From Cytophagales bacterium (GTDB lineage: Bacteria > Bacteroidota > Bacteroidia > Cytophagales > UBA9547), in contig JAAFIH010000012.1 of assembly GCA_013297755.1 (NCBI GenBank), positions 1 to 64,000 on the forward strand: a DNA stretch of 64,000 nucleotides, in the 5' to 3' direction. A model generated the notes under the pieces. It saw nothing but the letters and a program-made list of their open reading frames with translations, was not told the DNA's origin and did no database searches. Of this stretch, positions 37,777 to 46,999 are shown piece after piece. Numbering within the stretch: the stretch's first letter is position 1; each line of letters begins with the position of its first letter. A program made the position numbers and the translations under genes.

Positions 37777-37835
37777 GAACACGCCAAAAGGCGTGTTCCT
37801 AAAATACAAAAAAGAACACGCCAAAAGGCGTGTTC
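37777..37835. repeat. Two P1 palindromes 3' of giant T9SS gene 1
   Basis: Two copies of the hairpin GAACACGCC-AAAA-GGCGTGTTC (37777-37798 and 37814-37835), separated by 15 A-rich bases. They lie about 40-100 bases beyond the stop of giant gene 1 and could act as its terminator. The same palindrome recurs at 43674, 52464, 57557, 57658, 57708 and 57759. Confidence 0.85.
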
Positions 37836-37876
37836 CTACAATTTAAAAAAACATCAAAAAAAAGGTTTGTGGGCTT

Positions 37877-40800
37877 TTAGTCAACTACCAATTTTTTGCT
37901 CCTATTCCCTACTTTTACCAAATAAATGCCTTTAGCTAAATCAGCTTTTATTTGTGTATTTTCTGAATCTATTTTTTGTGTATAAACAATCGAACCCAGC
38001 GCATTGAAAATAGTTAATAGTTCTGTGTTGGTTGTTGGTTGTTGGATGTTTACACTAAATTCGCCATTGGAAGGGTTGGGATAGATGCTAAAACTGGTAG
38101 ATTGGTAGGTTGGTAGATTGGTAGAAGTCATTGTTGCATCTGTTGGAGTAATCAAAACACTTGCAGTTGGCACTTGGTTTGGGTTGCTTACTTGCACATT
38201 AACAGCTCCAGTATTAGTGATAACTCCAACTGGTAAGTTTATAATCAATGTATTGTTTCCTATGCTTGCTACAACAGGTACTGCTACTCCATTGATTGTA
38301 ATATTGGCTCTTGAACTAAATCCTAATCCATTTACTGTAATCAATGTTGGGCCTGTTATTGTGGTTATGTTTCCAATGGTTACTATGCCAGTAACTGTTG
38401 CCACAGGTACAGAAGTATTTGGTGGACTTACGATATTTAAAGTTGGGACTCCTACTTGCCCTGGATTTTGTACTGCTACATTTACAGAAGAAGAGTTAAA
38501 CCCACTTGGCAAGGTAGCCACTATGGTATTTCCATTTACTACTATAATGTTTGAAAGAACCACGCCATTCACAGTTACCGTTGCTCCATTTGCAAAACCT
38601 GTACCAGAAATAGTCATGCTATTGGCAGGATTGCCCGAAAGCACAACGCCTGTGGTACTTGCTACTGGCACAGATGTATTGATTGGGTTTACAACAGTTG
38701 TGGGTGTACTAGCTACTTGGTTTGGATTTTGCACTGCTACATTTACAGAATTAGAATTAAACCCACTTGGCAAAGTTGCCACTATGGTATTTCCATTTAC
38801 TAGTATAATGTTTGTAAGAACCACACCATTCACAGTTACAGTTGCTCCATTGACAAAACCTGTACCCGAAATGGTGATGCTATTGGCTGGATTGCCCGAA
38901 AGCACAACACCTGTGGTACTTGCGACTGGCACAGATGTATTGATTGGGTTTACAACAGTTGTTGGTGTACCTGCTACTTGGTTTGGATTTTGCACTGCTA
39001 CATTTACAGAATTAGAATTAAACCCACTTGGCAAAGTTGCCACTATGGTATTGCCATTTACTACTGTAATGTTTGTAAGAACCACACCATTCACAGTTAC
39101 AGTTGCTCCATTGACAAAACCTGTACCCGAAATAGTCATGCTATTGGCTGGATTGCCCGAAAGCACAACGCCTGTGGTACTTGCCACTGGCACAGATGTA
39201 TTGATTGGGTTTACAACAGTTGTTGGTGTACTAGCTACTTGGTTTGGATTTTGCACTGCTACATTTACAGAAGAAGAGTTAAACCCACTTGGCAAAGTTG
39301 CCACTATGGTATTGCCATTTACTACTATAATGTTTGTAAGAACCACACCATTTACTGTTACGGTTGCACCATTGACAAAACCTGTACCAGAAATAGTGAT
39401 GCTATTGGCTGGATTGCCCGAAAGGGTTACACCATTAATAGTTGCTGAAGAAGGCAAAACTGTTGGAATTGTAACATCGATAGCTGTTATGGTAACTGTT
39501 GGCGATGGATAATCCTCATCGTTGTAAGCATACATCTCTGTACCAAGAATAGATGACAATACAATTGTTTCTATATTACTACTTTTTGGAGCTATACCCA
39601 CCAAACTCACTACTACAAAAGTACTACCTGAATTTAATTTCAGTCCAGCCCATAAATTATTGATTATGATTACTACACCATCTTCGTCATTGGTACTAAA
39701 AATAAAACCTAAACCTGTAACCGTAGCAACAGTTGCCGTTGCAGGATTGCCAGTAGTAAATATGCCAGTAATGGTTGGAATAGGTATTTCTCTAACTCTA
39801 GCACTATAAACTTCTGGTGTACACACATTTGGACCCGAGATAGTTACAAAATATGTACCTGCACCTTTGCCAGAAATAGTTGTGCCTGTTTCGCCACTAC
39901 TCCAATTGTAGGTAAGGTTTGTACCCGCAGAAGATACCGTAATCGTAGCTGTTTGCCCTGTAAAAATATCTACATTCCTAGGACGAGTCACCAATACTGG
40001 AATCTCTTTGCGTACATAATTTGCAATAGTAGTTTGAGGCATACCACAATCGCCTTGCACCGTTACAGAAATGCTTGTGGTGGTAGATACAGTGTTATTA
40101 TTTGAATTATTGCCAGGGGTATTTGACCAAACATATTGCAGATTAGCACCTGTAGCCGATATTTCTATAACTGTATTATCTACACAAATATCTTGATTTA
40201 TTAATGGTGATACAATAGTAGTTAATGGAATAGTAGCAAAATTTGTACCATCTATCGTTTGCACAGCTGTGGTAAGGCTTGATGGAAAAATTGTTGGCGT
40301 ACCCGGACACATTTGCGTTGGATTCATAACGCATGGAATTGGGGCTCCAGGCATACTTCTACACGTATTTACTATGGCATAATATCCACCAAAAGTAACA
40401 TTGGCTTCGGTCAAAGAAATAGACTTTTGTCCATCAAATGCGGTTAATGCTATGTCATCACTTGTAGTTGATGTGTTATTATCAAAAAACCAACGGTATC
40501 TAGGGGTAGCTACTGCACACGATGGCGAATCAAACGATCCAGAAACAGTCAGATTAAAGGTACGACTAGTTGCTTGGCATAATCCCAAAACCGCTCCATC
40601 AAGATTTAAAGTTCCTACATTGTTGCTTACTGTTGCCGTTGGCAAAGTTCTGCTTGGGTTCAATACTTCTACATATACATTATCAGAAGTTATATTGTTG
40701 CATTTGCCCATTACATTTACTGAATAAAAACCAGTAGTAGTAGGGCTTATGCTAGGTGTATTTTCGCCAGTACTCCACATATAACTCAAATTTGTACCAA

Positions 40801-42388
40801 CTGCAGATACCGAAATAGTGCCAGTGGCTAGACCAGGTATAACAATAGATTTGGGTTGCTTAACGATAGCTGTAAGCGGACTTACATTATCAATAGTCAA
40901 TTCGATGTTTTCAATTAATGGAGCTCCGCAAAAACCACTAGAGGTAACCATATACACGCCAGCCGTAGATACATTGATGCCAGCAGTGGTAGCACCAGTG
41001 TTCCATAAAATAGTCACCCCACTTCCAATTGGATGCACGGTAAGTGCAGTCAACTTTTCTCCACAAATGGTTTGCGATGTGCTTGGCCCAGTCATATATT
41101 GTAAGTTAAAATAGTTTGATAGCACCACATTATTTGAAACCACTGGCAAACCACAAGATCCACTTACAGTTACGTTGTAGTTTGTATTTGCCACATTGGT
41201 ACTCATGGTATTAGTATTACTCAAGCCATTGCTCCAAGCATACATTAAATTTGTACCTGTTGCCGAAACTGCAAACAATACATTACTACCTGCACACGTG
41301 CTTTGCGAAACTGGTTGGCTGACTATACTTGTATTTGCCAAGCTAGTTAAAGTTGCTGTTTGCGATACTTGTGTATTACACAATCCATTGACAGTAACTG
41401 TATATGTACCAGCTCCAGCACTGATACCAGGTGTGGTTACTCCATTGCTCCAAATGTATGTTGGCAAAGTGCCTACTACACTCACAACCAAGCCTGTTGT
41501 AGAACCTACACAAACACTATTGTTTAAAGGTTGTGATGTAATGCTTGCGTTTGGTAAAAAATTATATATACCTGATATGCTTGTAACATTCTCTGATGTA
41601 ACAAAAGGCATACAACCCATTGGACCAGGCGTACACGTAGATCTTGTTTTGCAGGTACCAATCTTTACATAATATCCTCCAACTGACAAATTGGCTGCTG
41701 AAAGAGAAATGGAAGTTACTGTTGAGTTTAAAGCACCAATCAATATATCATCACCTGTAAAAGTAGTATTGTTATTGTAATACCAACTGTATGTATTTGA
41801 AACATTAGGACACATCATAGAGCCTCTAATTAAAAAACTACCACTTACACTGGCTGTAAATGTACGAAATGCAACATTACAAGCATCACTTACAGAGCCA
41901 TTTAAAATTATATCTCCATCGGGTATATTTATAATAGATGGAGGTAATTGAAGTGCTGGTGTGTTTTCTGTAACAATAGTAAATGGCATAGAGCCATAAA
42001 ATGTTGCAGAATTATTATTAATATTTAAAAAACCAGTGGTTGTACCTGTAAAAGTGTTATTAGTTAGGTTTATTGTATAACCAATAATAGAAGTAGTTTG
42101 AGAACCAGCAGCGGTACCAATATGTTGATATTGACTAATATTCAAAGCCAATGGAGAAATCGTATTGTTTGAATAGTTAATATTTAAATTTTCTAATGAA
42201 ACACTACCACTCCATTGATTCATTTGTGAAGTTATCGTAAAAGTACCTGTAGTAACAGAACCATTGGTAGCTTTTACAAATAAAGTACTTGGATTCCAAG
42301 TTGTATTGAGATTAACTCCGCCAGCAAAAGCGGCAAATTGTGTAGCCAAGGCCACAATAAAACTAAGTTTTGTAATTGTTTTGAACAT
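37877..42388 (-). CDS. Giant T9SS type A cargo protein 1 (Ig-like and IPT/TIG repeats)
   Basis: A 1503-residue secreted protein. A signal peptide (MFKTITKLSFIVALATQFAAFAG) is followed by about 950 residues of beta-rich Ig-like segments with repeated SNG/WSTG and TGTYxVTVxGxC patterns. Next comes a block of near-identical 87-residue IPT/TIG-like repeats (about 983-1336, GNPANSxTISGTGFVNGATV), then a type A Por sorting domain (from about 1431, FSIYPNPSNGEFS, ending GIYLVKVGNRSKKLVV). It should cross the outer membrane through the T9SS and be anchored or released, probably as an adhesin or matrix protein (inference). Its tail and upstream region match giant gene 2. The tandem DNA repeats leave a long open frame on the opposite strand that is an artefact. 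Confidence 0.88.
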   Translation of the reverse strand: MFKTITKLSFIVALATQFAAFAGGVNLNTTWNPSTLFVKATNGSVTTGTFTITSQMNQWSGSVSLENLNINYSNNTISPLALNISQYQHIGTAAGSQTTSIIGYTINLTNNTFTGTTTGFLNINNNSATFYGSMPFTIVTENTPALQLPPSIINIPDGDIILNGSVSDACNVAFRTFTASVSGSFLIRGSMMCPNVSNTYSWYYNNNTTFTGDDILIGALNSTVTSISLSAANLSVGGYYVKIGTCKTRSTCTPGPMGCMPFVTSENVTSISGIYNFLPNASITSQPLNNSVCVGSTTGLVVSVVGTLPTYIWSNGVTTPGISAGAGTYTVTVNGLCNTQVSQTATLTSLANTSIVSQPVSQSTCAGSNVLFAVSATGTNLMYAWSNGLSNTNTMSTNVANTNYNVTVSGSCGLPVVSNNVVLSNYFNLQYMTGPSTSQTICGEKLTALTVHPIGSGVTILWNTGATTAGINVSTAGVYMVTSSGFCGAPLIENIELTIDNVSPLTAIVKQPKSIVIPGLATGTISVSAVGTNLSYMWSTGENTPSISPTTTGFYSVNVMGKCNNITSDNVYVEVLNPSRTLPTATVSNNVGTLNLDGAVLGLCQATSRTFNLTVSGSFDSPSCAVATPRYRWFFDNNTSTTSDDIALTAFDGQKSISLTEANVTFGGYYAIVNTCRSMPGAPIPCVMNPTQMCPGTPTIFPSSLTTAVQTIDGTNFATIPLTTIVSPLINQDICVDNTVIEISATGANLQYVWSNTPGNNSNNNTVSTTTSISVTVQGDCGMPQTTIANYVRKEIPVLVTRPRNVDIFTGQTATITVSSAGTNLTYNWSSGETGTTISGKGAGTYFVTISGPNVCTPEVYSARVREIPIPTITGIFTTGNPATATVATVTGLGFIFSTNDEDGVVIIINNLWAGLKLNSGSTFVVVSLVGIAPKSSNIETIVLSSILGTEMYAYNDEDYPSPTVTITAIDVTIPTVLPSSATINGVTLSGNPANSITISGTGFVNGATVTVNGVVLTNIIVVNGNTIVATLPSGFNSSSVNVAVQNPNQVASTPTTVVNPINTSVPVASTTGVVLSGNPANSMTISGTGFVNGATVTVNGVVLTNITVVNGNTIVATLPSGFNSNSVNVAVQNPNQVAGTPTTVVNPINTSVPVASTTGVVLSGNPANSITISGTGFVNGATVTVNGVVLTNIILVNGNTIVATLPSGFNSNSVNVAVQNPNQVASTPTTVVNPINTSVPVASTTGVVLSGNPANSMTISGTGFANGATVTVNGVVLSNIIVVNGNTIVATLPSGFNSSSVNVAVQNPGQVGVPTLNIVSPPNTSVPVATVTGIVTIGNITTITGPTLITVNGLGFSSRANITINGVAVPVVASIGNNTLIINLPVGVITNTGAVNVQVSNPNQVPTASVLITPTDATMTSTNLPTYQSTSFSIYPNPSNGEFSVNIQQPTTNTELLTIFNALGSIVYTQKIDSENTQIKADLAKGIYLVKVGNRSKKLVVD
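38641..39423 (-). repeat. Tandem 261-bp coding repeats (87-residue units)
   Basis: Three near-identical 261-base units in register (38641, 38902, 39163), with diverged partial units on both sides. Each encodes one IPT/TIG-like repeat. The near-identity at silent positions suggests recent expansion or gene conversion. Confidence 0.9.
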
Positions 42389-42390
42389 AA

Positions 42391-42437
42391 TTGTTAATTA
42401 TTAATTGTTAATGGTTAATTGTTAATTGTTAATGGTT
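42391..42437. repeat. AATTGTTAAT microrepeats in the leader of giant gene 1
   Basis: Short tandem variants of TTAATTGTTAATGG occupy the bases just upstream of the giant gene 1 ATG, in its probable 5' untranslated leader. Giant gene 2 lacks them, which explains part of its shorter leader. Confidence 0.75.
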
Positions 42438-42449
42438 TTAAATTGATTG

Positions 42450-42457
42450 CAAAAGTA
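42450..42457 (-). promoter_or_regulatory. Candidate -7 element for giant gene 1
   Basis: On the minus strand this reads TACTTTTG, a full TAnnTTTG match, about 60 bases upstream of the ATG. No clear TTG -33 element is present. Confidence 0.4.
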
Positions 42458-42579
42458 TAATAAAATTTTTTAATATAAAGAAACTATTTTTGGGCAAATC
42501 AGCCCGAAATCGTAAAAATTCTAATTTTAATGCTATTTGAAATTAAAATAATACAATAGATTGATTAGAATGTGAATTT

Positions 42580-42596
42580 TATGTAATTATTACATA
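42580..42596. promoter_or_regulatory. TATGTA-N5-TACATA dyad upstream of giant gene 1
   Basis: An inverted repeat of 6-bp arms with a 5-base spacer (ATTAT). The same arms and spacing, with a different spacer (ATATC), occur at 52937 upstream of giant gene 2. Conservation of the arms inside the duplicated region suggests a regulator-binding site. Confidence 0.5.
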
Positions 42597-42812
42597 ATTA
42601 ACTCTACAAAGATATAATCAAAAAATATATTTTTTAAAGTTATTTTCATTCAAAATATCCCAATAAGACATTTTTGTAAAAATTGTTATGTTTTATATAG
42701 AAATAATTATATAAATTAGAAAAAAATATTCAAAAAAAGTAAGGTATTTTTCAAATTAAATTTTTTTTTTTTTAAGAATTAGAAGTTCCACTTTTTTAAA
42801 AAATGGAACTTC
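42580..42812 (-). repeat. Duplicated upstream region, copy of giant gene 1
   Basis: Read on the minus strand, this segment aligns almost base for base with 52732-52953 upstream of giant gene 2: a GAACTT palindrome, TTTAATTTGAAAAATACC, TCTAATTTATATAATTATT, GTCTTATTGGGATATTTTGA, then GTTAATTATGTAATA. Similarity fades beyond the dyad. The coordinates and orientation track the two genes, so it is probably a shared regulatory region. Confidence 0.85.
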
Positions 42813-43696
42813 TGGAGTTTATAATGATACCATCTCGCTCAAAGCGATGGTATCTTTTGTTTAGTTTGACTGTGAGGTGTTATCACCTCACACGAATAGT
42901 TTGACTGTAAGGTGATAACACCTCACAGGACAGAATAGTCTAAAGACCTATAAGGTTTTTAAAAAACCTTATAGGTCTGATTTTAAATTTAATTAGTACA
43001 AGTTTTGCCGTGTGAGGTGTTATCACCTCACACGAATAGTTTGACTGTAAGGTGATAACACCTCATAGGACAGAATAGTCTAAAGACCTATAAGGTTTTA
43101 AAAACCTTATAGGTCTGATTTTAAATTTTTTTGCCGTGTGAGGTGTTATCACCTTACACGAATAGTTTGACTGTGAGGTGATAACACCTCACAGGGCAGA
43201 AAAAGTGGAACTTCTGGAGTTGAAAAAGATACCATCGCTCAAAGCGATAGTATCTTTTGTTTAGTTTGACTTTGAGGTGATAACACCTCATAGGACAGAA
43301 TAGTCTAAAGACCTATAAGGTTTTTAAAAAACCTTATAGGTCTGATTTTAAATTTTTTTGCCGTGTGAGGTGTTATCACCTTACACGAATAGTTTGACTG
43401 TGAGGTGATAACACCTCACAGGGCAGAAAAAAATTTTTTTGCCGTGTGAGGTGTTTTGCCGTGTGAGGTGTTATCACCTAACACGAATAGTTTGACTGTA
43501 ATGTGATAACACCTCATAGGACAGAATAGTCTAAAGACCTATAAGGTTTTAAAAACCTTATAGGTCTGTTTTTAAATTTAATTAGTACAAGTTCCACTTT
43601 ATTAAAAAAGTGGTACTTCTGGGATTGAAAAAGATACTATTGCTTTGAGCGATGGTATCTTTATTAAATAAAAGAACACGCCAAAAGGCGTGTTCT
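42781..43696. repeat. Composite palindrome field (families P1-P5)
   Basis: About 900 bases built almost wholly from five short palindrome families. P5: AGTTCCAC...GTGGAACT. P2: GATACCATCGCT...AGCGATGGTATC. P4: GTGTGAGGTG-TTAT-CACCTCACAC and its reverse orientation. P3: AGACCTATAAGG...CCTTATAGGTCT. P1: GAACACGCC-AAAA-GGCGTGTTC (43674-43695). P4 and P3 alternate about five times with constant linkers (AATAGTTTGACTGT, AGAATAGTCTAA). It lies between divergent genes, so these hairpins are not simple terminators. No coding frame spans it. Confidence 0.9.
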
Positions 43697-43792
43697 TACA
43701 AACCCCCAAGGTGGATTTTATTAACCATCCAAAAAACAAAATTTAAAGTTTAAATTATAAAATATTTTCATAAAAATTTTATTTTAAAACAT

Positions 43793-43818
43793 TTTGTATA
43801 AATTGCAATTTATACAAA
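43793..43818. promoter_or_regulatory. 26-bp perfect palindrome upstream of the glutamate synthase-like gene
   Basis: A perfect dyad centred on AATTGCAATT, with outer arms TTTGTATA and TATACAAA, 36 bases before the ATG at 43855. It has no loop, which suits a dimeric repressor site better than a terminator. Not seen elsewhere in the window. Confidence 0.45.
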
Positions 43819-43854
43819 CAATTCTAAAAAAATACACACCCATTTTATAGTTTT

Positions 43855-45450
43855 ATGAAAGACGAAGGATTACAACTTATCGAAACAGAATTTGCCATAC
43901 TTACTTATGCACTTTATGCTTTTTTTATTTTTATAGTTATAGTGGCTATTAAAGACATATTTTTCAATAAAAAGCATACAATAAAACATAATTTTCCTGT
44001 AGTAGGACATTTGAGATATTTATTAGAAAAAATTGGTCCCGAATTGCGTCAGTATATAGTAGCCAGTAATAGAGAGGAATTGCCTTTCAACCGTAGCCAA
44101 CGCTCGTGGATTTATGCTTCTGCAAAAAAAGAAAATAATTACTCTGGTTTTGGCACCGATCAAGATATTTATGCACCAGGTCATATTTTTATAAAGCCAG
44201 CAGTTTTTCCGTTTCATGTCAAAAAAGACCACATCAATTTTGGCGACCCAGCTTTTTTGCCATGTGCAAAAGTAATAGGAGCGGCATCACAGCGACAAAA
44301 GCCTTTTAGACCATATTCTGTGGTCAATATTTCGGCCATGAGCTATGGTTCGCTATCGGCAGCTGCCGTAGAAAGCATGAACAAAGGTGCACTCAAAGCT
44401 GGATGCTACCACAACACTGGCGAAGGTGGATTATCGCCTCATCATAGTCATGGAGCAGACGTTATTTTTCATTTTGGCACTGGTTATTTTGGGGTTAGGG
44501 ACGATGAAGGCAGATTTTCAATGCCCAAAATAAAGCAATTAGTCATAGACAAACCATTTGTAAAAGCCATAGAAATAAAACTTTCGCAAGGTGCCAAACC
44601 AGGAAAAGGTGGAGTTTTGCCAGGTGCTAAGGTTACCAAAGAGATTTCAGAAATCAGGCATATTCCTGTGGGCAAAGATGTACTTTCACCTGTCAATCAT
44701 TCGGCCTTTGGCAATATACAAGAACTGGTCGATTTTGTAGAATCAATAGCAGAAAATACAGGTCTGCCAGTGGGAATAAAATCAGCAGTAGGCAAAATGG
44801 AACAGTGGGAAGAGTTGGCCGTGATTATGAAAAAAACAGGCCGTGGACCAGATTTTATAACCATTGATGGGGGCGAGGGTGGTACAGGTGCAGCACCACC
44901 TGCCTTTGCAGATAGTGTTTCGCTACCTTTGGTACACGCCTTTTCAAACGTATATAAAGTATTTGCAAAACATGGTCTTACAGATAGAATCGTATTTATT
45001 GCCTCTGGTAAACTTGGCTTTCCTGCCAATGCTTTGATGGCGTTTGCTATGGGTGCCGACCTGATAAATGTAGCTAGAGAAGCCATGATTTCTATTGGTT
45101 GTATTCAAGCCCAAGTATGCCATACCAATCGTTGTCCCGCTGGGGTGGCTACCAATAGCAAATGGTTGCAAGCAGGTATAGACCCTACTTTAAAATCTGA
45201 AAGATTTTATAACTATGTAAAAAACTTACGAAAAGAAATTCTCGAAATTACTCATGCTTGTGGCTACGAACATCCTTGTCAGATGAAAATGGATGATGTA
45301 GAACTAAGTGCAGGTGGCCATGAACTTACTAAAACGCTAAAAGAAAACTATGGCTACGAAAAAGCCGAAGTGCCTTTTACCACTTTGGTTAGTTTACAAG
45401 ATAGCTTTTTGGGTGGTCAGAACAAAACATTGTTAGAGGTAACAAAATAA
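43855..45450 (+). CDS. FMN-binding glutamate synthase family protein
   Basis: A 531-residue protein with an N-terminal membrane helix (about 13-35), then a glutamate synthase central/FMN-type TIM barrel. Conserved blocks are NISAMSYGSLSAAAVESMNKGA, NTGEGGLSPHH, EIKLSQGAKPGKGG, IDGGEGGTGAAP and CHTNRCPAGVAT, whose cysteines help bind a 3Fe-4S cluster. There is no glutaminase domain, so it is not a complete GltB. The membrane-anchored stand-alone form is widespread in bacteria, and its electron donor and product are not settled. A perfect palindrome lies just upstream. Confidence 0.9.
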   Translation: MKDEGLQLIETEFAILTYALYAFFIFIVIVAIKDIFFNKKHTIKHNFPVVGHLRYLLEKIGPELRQYIVASNREELPFNRSQRSWIYASAKKENNYSGFGTDQDIYAPGHIFIKPAVFPFHVKKDHINFGDPAFLPCAKVIGAASQRQKPFRPYSVVNISAMSYGSLSAAAVESMNKGALKAGCYHNTGEGGLSPHHSHGADVIFHFGTGYFGVRDDEGRFSMPKIKQLVIDKPFVKAIEIKLSQGAKPGKGGVLPGAKVTKEISEIRHIPVGKDVLSPVNHSAFGNIQELVDFVESIAENTGLPVGIKSAVGKMEQWEELAVIMKKTGRGPDFITIDGGEGGTGAAPPAFADSVSLPLVHAFSNVYKVFAKHGLTDRIVFIASGKLGFPANALMAFAMGADLINVAREAMISIGCIQAQVCHTNRCPAGVATNSKWLQAGIDPTLKSERFYNYVKNLRKEILEITHACGYEHPCQMKMDDVELSAGGHELTKTLKENYGYEKAEVPFTTLVSLQDSFLGGQNKTLLEVTK

Positions 45451-45622
45451 AATATTAAAAATTTGTAATATTGTTGATAAATATTTTTTTATTATAAACT
45501 TACAATTTGATATTCTATATTTCTTTTCAACAAAAATTAATAGTATATTTTAATACTTTCTTTAAAAACAAACTAAAATTGAGTTTTAGCTTGAATATAC
45601 AATAACTGGAGAAACCTTAAAA

Positions 45623-46318
45623 ATGACAGAATCTATCATATCATTATTATCATTAATAGCTTTAGAAGTAATTTTAGGCATAGACAATATCATATTTATT
45701 TCGATTTTAGCAGATAAATTACCCGAAAATCAGCGTAGCAAACTTAGATTTTGGGGCATAGGCTTGGCTATGTTGATGAGATTGTGCCTTTTAGCATTTA
45801 TTTCTTGGATTTTAAAATTAGATTCTACATTATTTACAATTTTTGACATAGATTTCTCTGGCAAAGGGCTTATTTTAATCATTGGTGGATTGTTTTTGAT
45901 ATATAAAAGCACAAAAGAAATTTATCACAAAACTGAAGCTACCCAAGAAAGTCATAATCAAAACACTCCAGTAGTAAGTTTTAAAAGATTACTTTCTGAA
46001 GTTATTATACTTGATTTGGTTTTTTCAATAGACTCGATTATAACAGCAGTAGGCATGGTACAACAACTTTGGGTTATGTATGCAGCAGTTGTAATTACAG
46101 TTGTGATCATGCTTCTAGCTTCAAAACCAATAAGCGAATTTATCCGAAATCATCCATCATTTAAAATACTTGCCCTTTGTTTTTTGATGATGATTGGTGT
46201 ATCGCTTATAGCCGAGGGATTTCATTTTGAGATTCCAAAAGGATACATTTATTTTTCTATGCTTTTTGCTTTCTTGGTAGATATCATACAGATGAAGACT
46301 GCAAAAGGGCAAAAGTAG
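45623..46318 (+). CDS. TerC family integral membrane protein
   Basis: A 231-residue protein with about seven membrane helices. The TerC signature is clear: SLIALEVILGIDNIIFISILADKLP near the N-terminus and LDLVFSIDSIITAVGM in the second half, with paired Asp residues in the membrane. Family members (TerC, Alx) handle metal ions, especially manganese, or tellurite resistance. No tellurite genes are near, so a metal export role is more likely (inference). A GGAGAA-type ribosome site precedes the ATG. Confidence 0.92.
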   Translation: MTESIISLLSLIALEVILGIDNIIFISILADKLPENQRSKLRFWGIGLAMLMRLCLLAFISWILKLDSTLFTIFDIDFSGKGLILIIGGLFLIYKSTKEIYHKTEATQESHNQNTPVVSFKRLLSEVIILDLVFSIDSIITAVGMVQQLWVMYAAVVITVVIMLLASKPISEFIRNHPSFKILALCFLMMIGVSLIAEGFHFEIPKGYIYFSMLFAFLVDIIQMKTAKGQK

Positions 46319-46578
46319 TATTTCAGTAGTAGTTGTAAGATTTATTTTTTTTTTTTAAAATCAAATACTGATTTCGTTCTATAATTTTATGTTTTTAGAT
46401 ACCAATGAATTAATAGTTTTATTAGTAATAATTTTTGTAAATTATAAAATAAAAATATAGTGTTTTTCTGAAAAATATAATCAAAATTTAATTTCCCCAA
46501 TTTTTACATAATTCTATCAAAGAACATAATTATGGTATTTTTAAGCGACATTTTTAAAGGAAGCCTTTGTTTATATGT

Positions 46579-46998
46579 TTAATTTAATGGTTTGATTATT
46601 TTTGTGTCTATAAATTCATAATTTTTATTAAAAAAATCTGTTTCTAATTTTATGGCTTTAAATTTAACATTGTATTTATCCAAAAAAACATATTCATAAC
46701 AATCTATTTTTTTTGATGAATTTTCCTGTTCACAAAATTTTCCATTTAGAATCCACCACTTTCCATATTCAGTTGCTTCAAATGGTTCTCCATCAACAAA
46801 CATTTTAAAAATAGTTTTAGATTTTCCATTTTTATATCTTATTTGAATCCAATGTTTGGCTAGACTATCGAATTGAATTCCATATTCAGTACCACTCCAT
46901 TCTCCAACCAAATTATCATCAATATTTAACCTTTGTGAAAATAATAAAGTTGATAAAAAAAAATGTAAATAAACCCATATAATTGTAGACTTATTCAT
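46579..46998 (-). CDS. Small exported lipocalin-like protein, unknown function
   Basis: From ATG 46998 the product has 139 residues with a signal peptide (MNKSTIIWVYLHFFLSTLLFSQ). The mature part starts with NLVGEWSGTEYGIQF, a pattern seen in small lipocalin-like or copper-resistance-like beta-barrel proteins, but I do not recognise a family. The start is one base beyond the nuoF stop, so it is probably translated from the nuoF message; the longer frame to 47130 overlaps nuoF and lacks an export signal at its end, so it is rejected. A functional tie to complex I is not implied. Confidence 0.65.
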   Translation of the reverse strand: MNKSTIIWVYLHFFLSTLLFSQRLNIDDNLVGEWSGTEYGIQFDSLAKHWIQIRYKNGKSKTIFKMFVDGEPFEATEYGKWWILNGKFCEQENSSKKIDCYEYVFLDKYNVKFKAIKLETDFFNKNYEFIDTKIIKPLN

Positions 46999-46999
46999 C

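Noticed and set aside
37741-37935. A 64-codon plus-strand frame rich in Lys and Arg
   Set aside because: It reads across two P1 palindromes into the end of giant gene 1 on the other strand.
38118-39512. A 464-codon open frame antisense to giant gene 1
   Set aside because: It is open only because the tandem 261-base repeats, a multiple of three, copy one stop-free antisense segment. Its composition (Thr/Val/Pro-rich) mirrors the repeats, and the sense frame has signal peptide, repeats and sorting tail.
42781-43696. CRISPR array
   Set aside because: There are several different palindromes with constant linkers, no uniform repeat with unique spacers, and no cas gene in the window.
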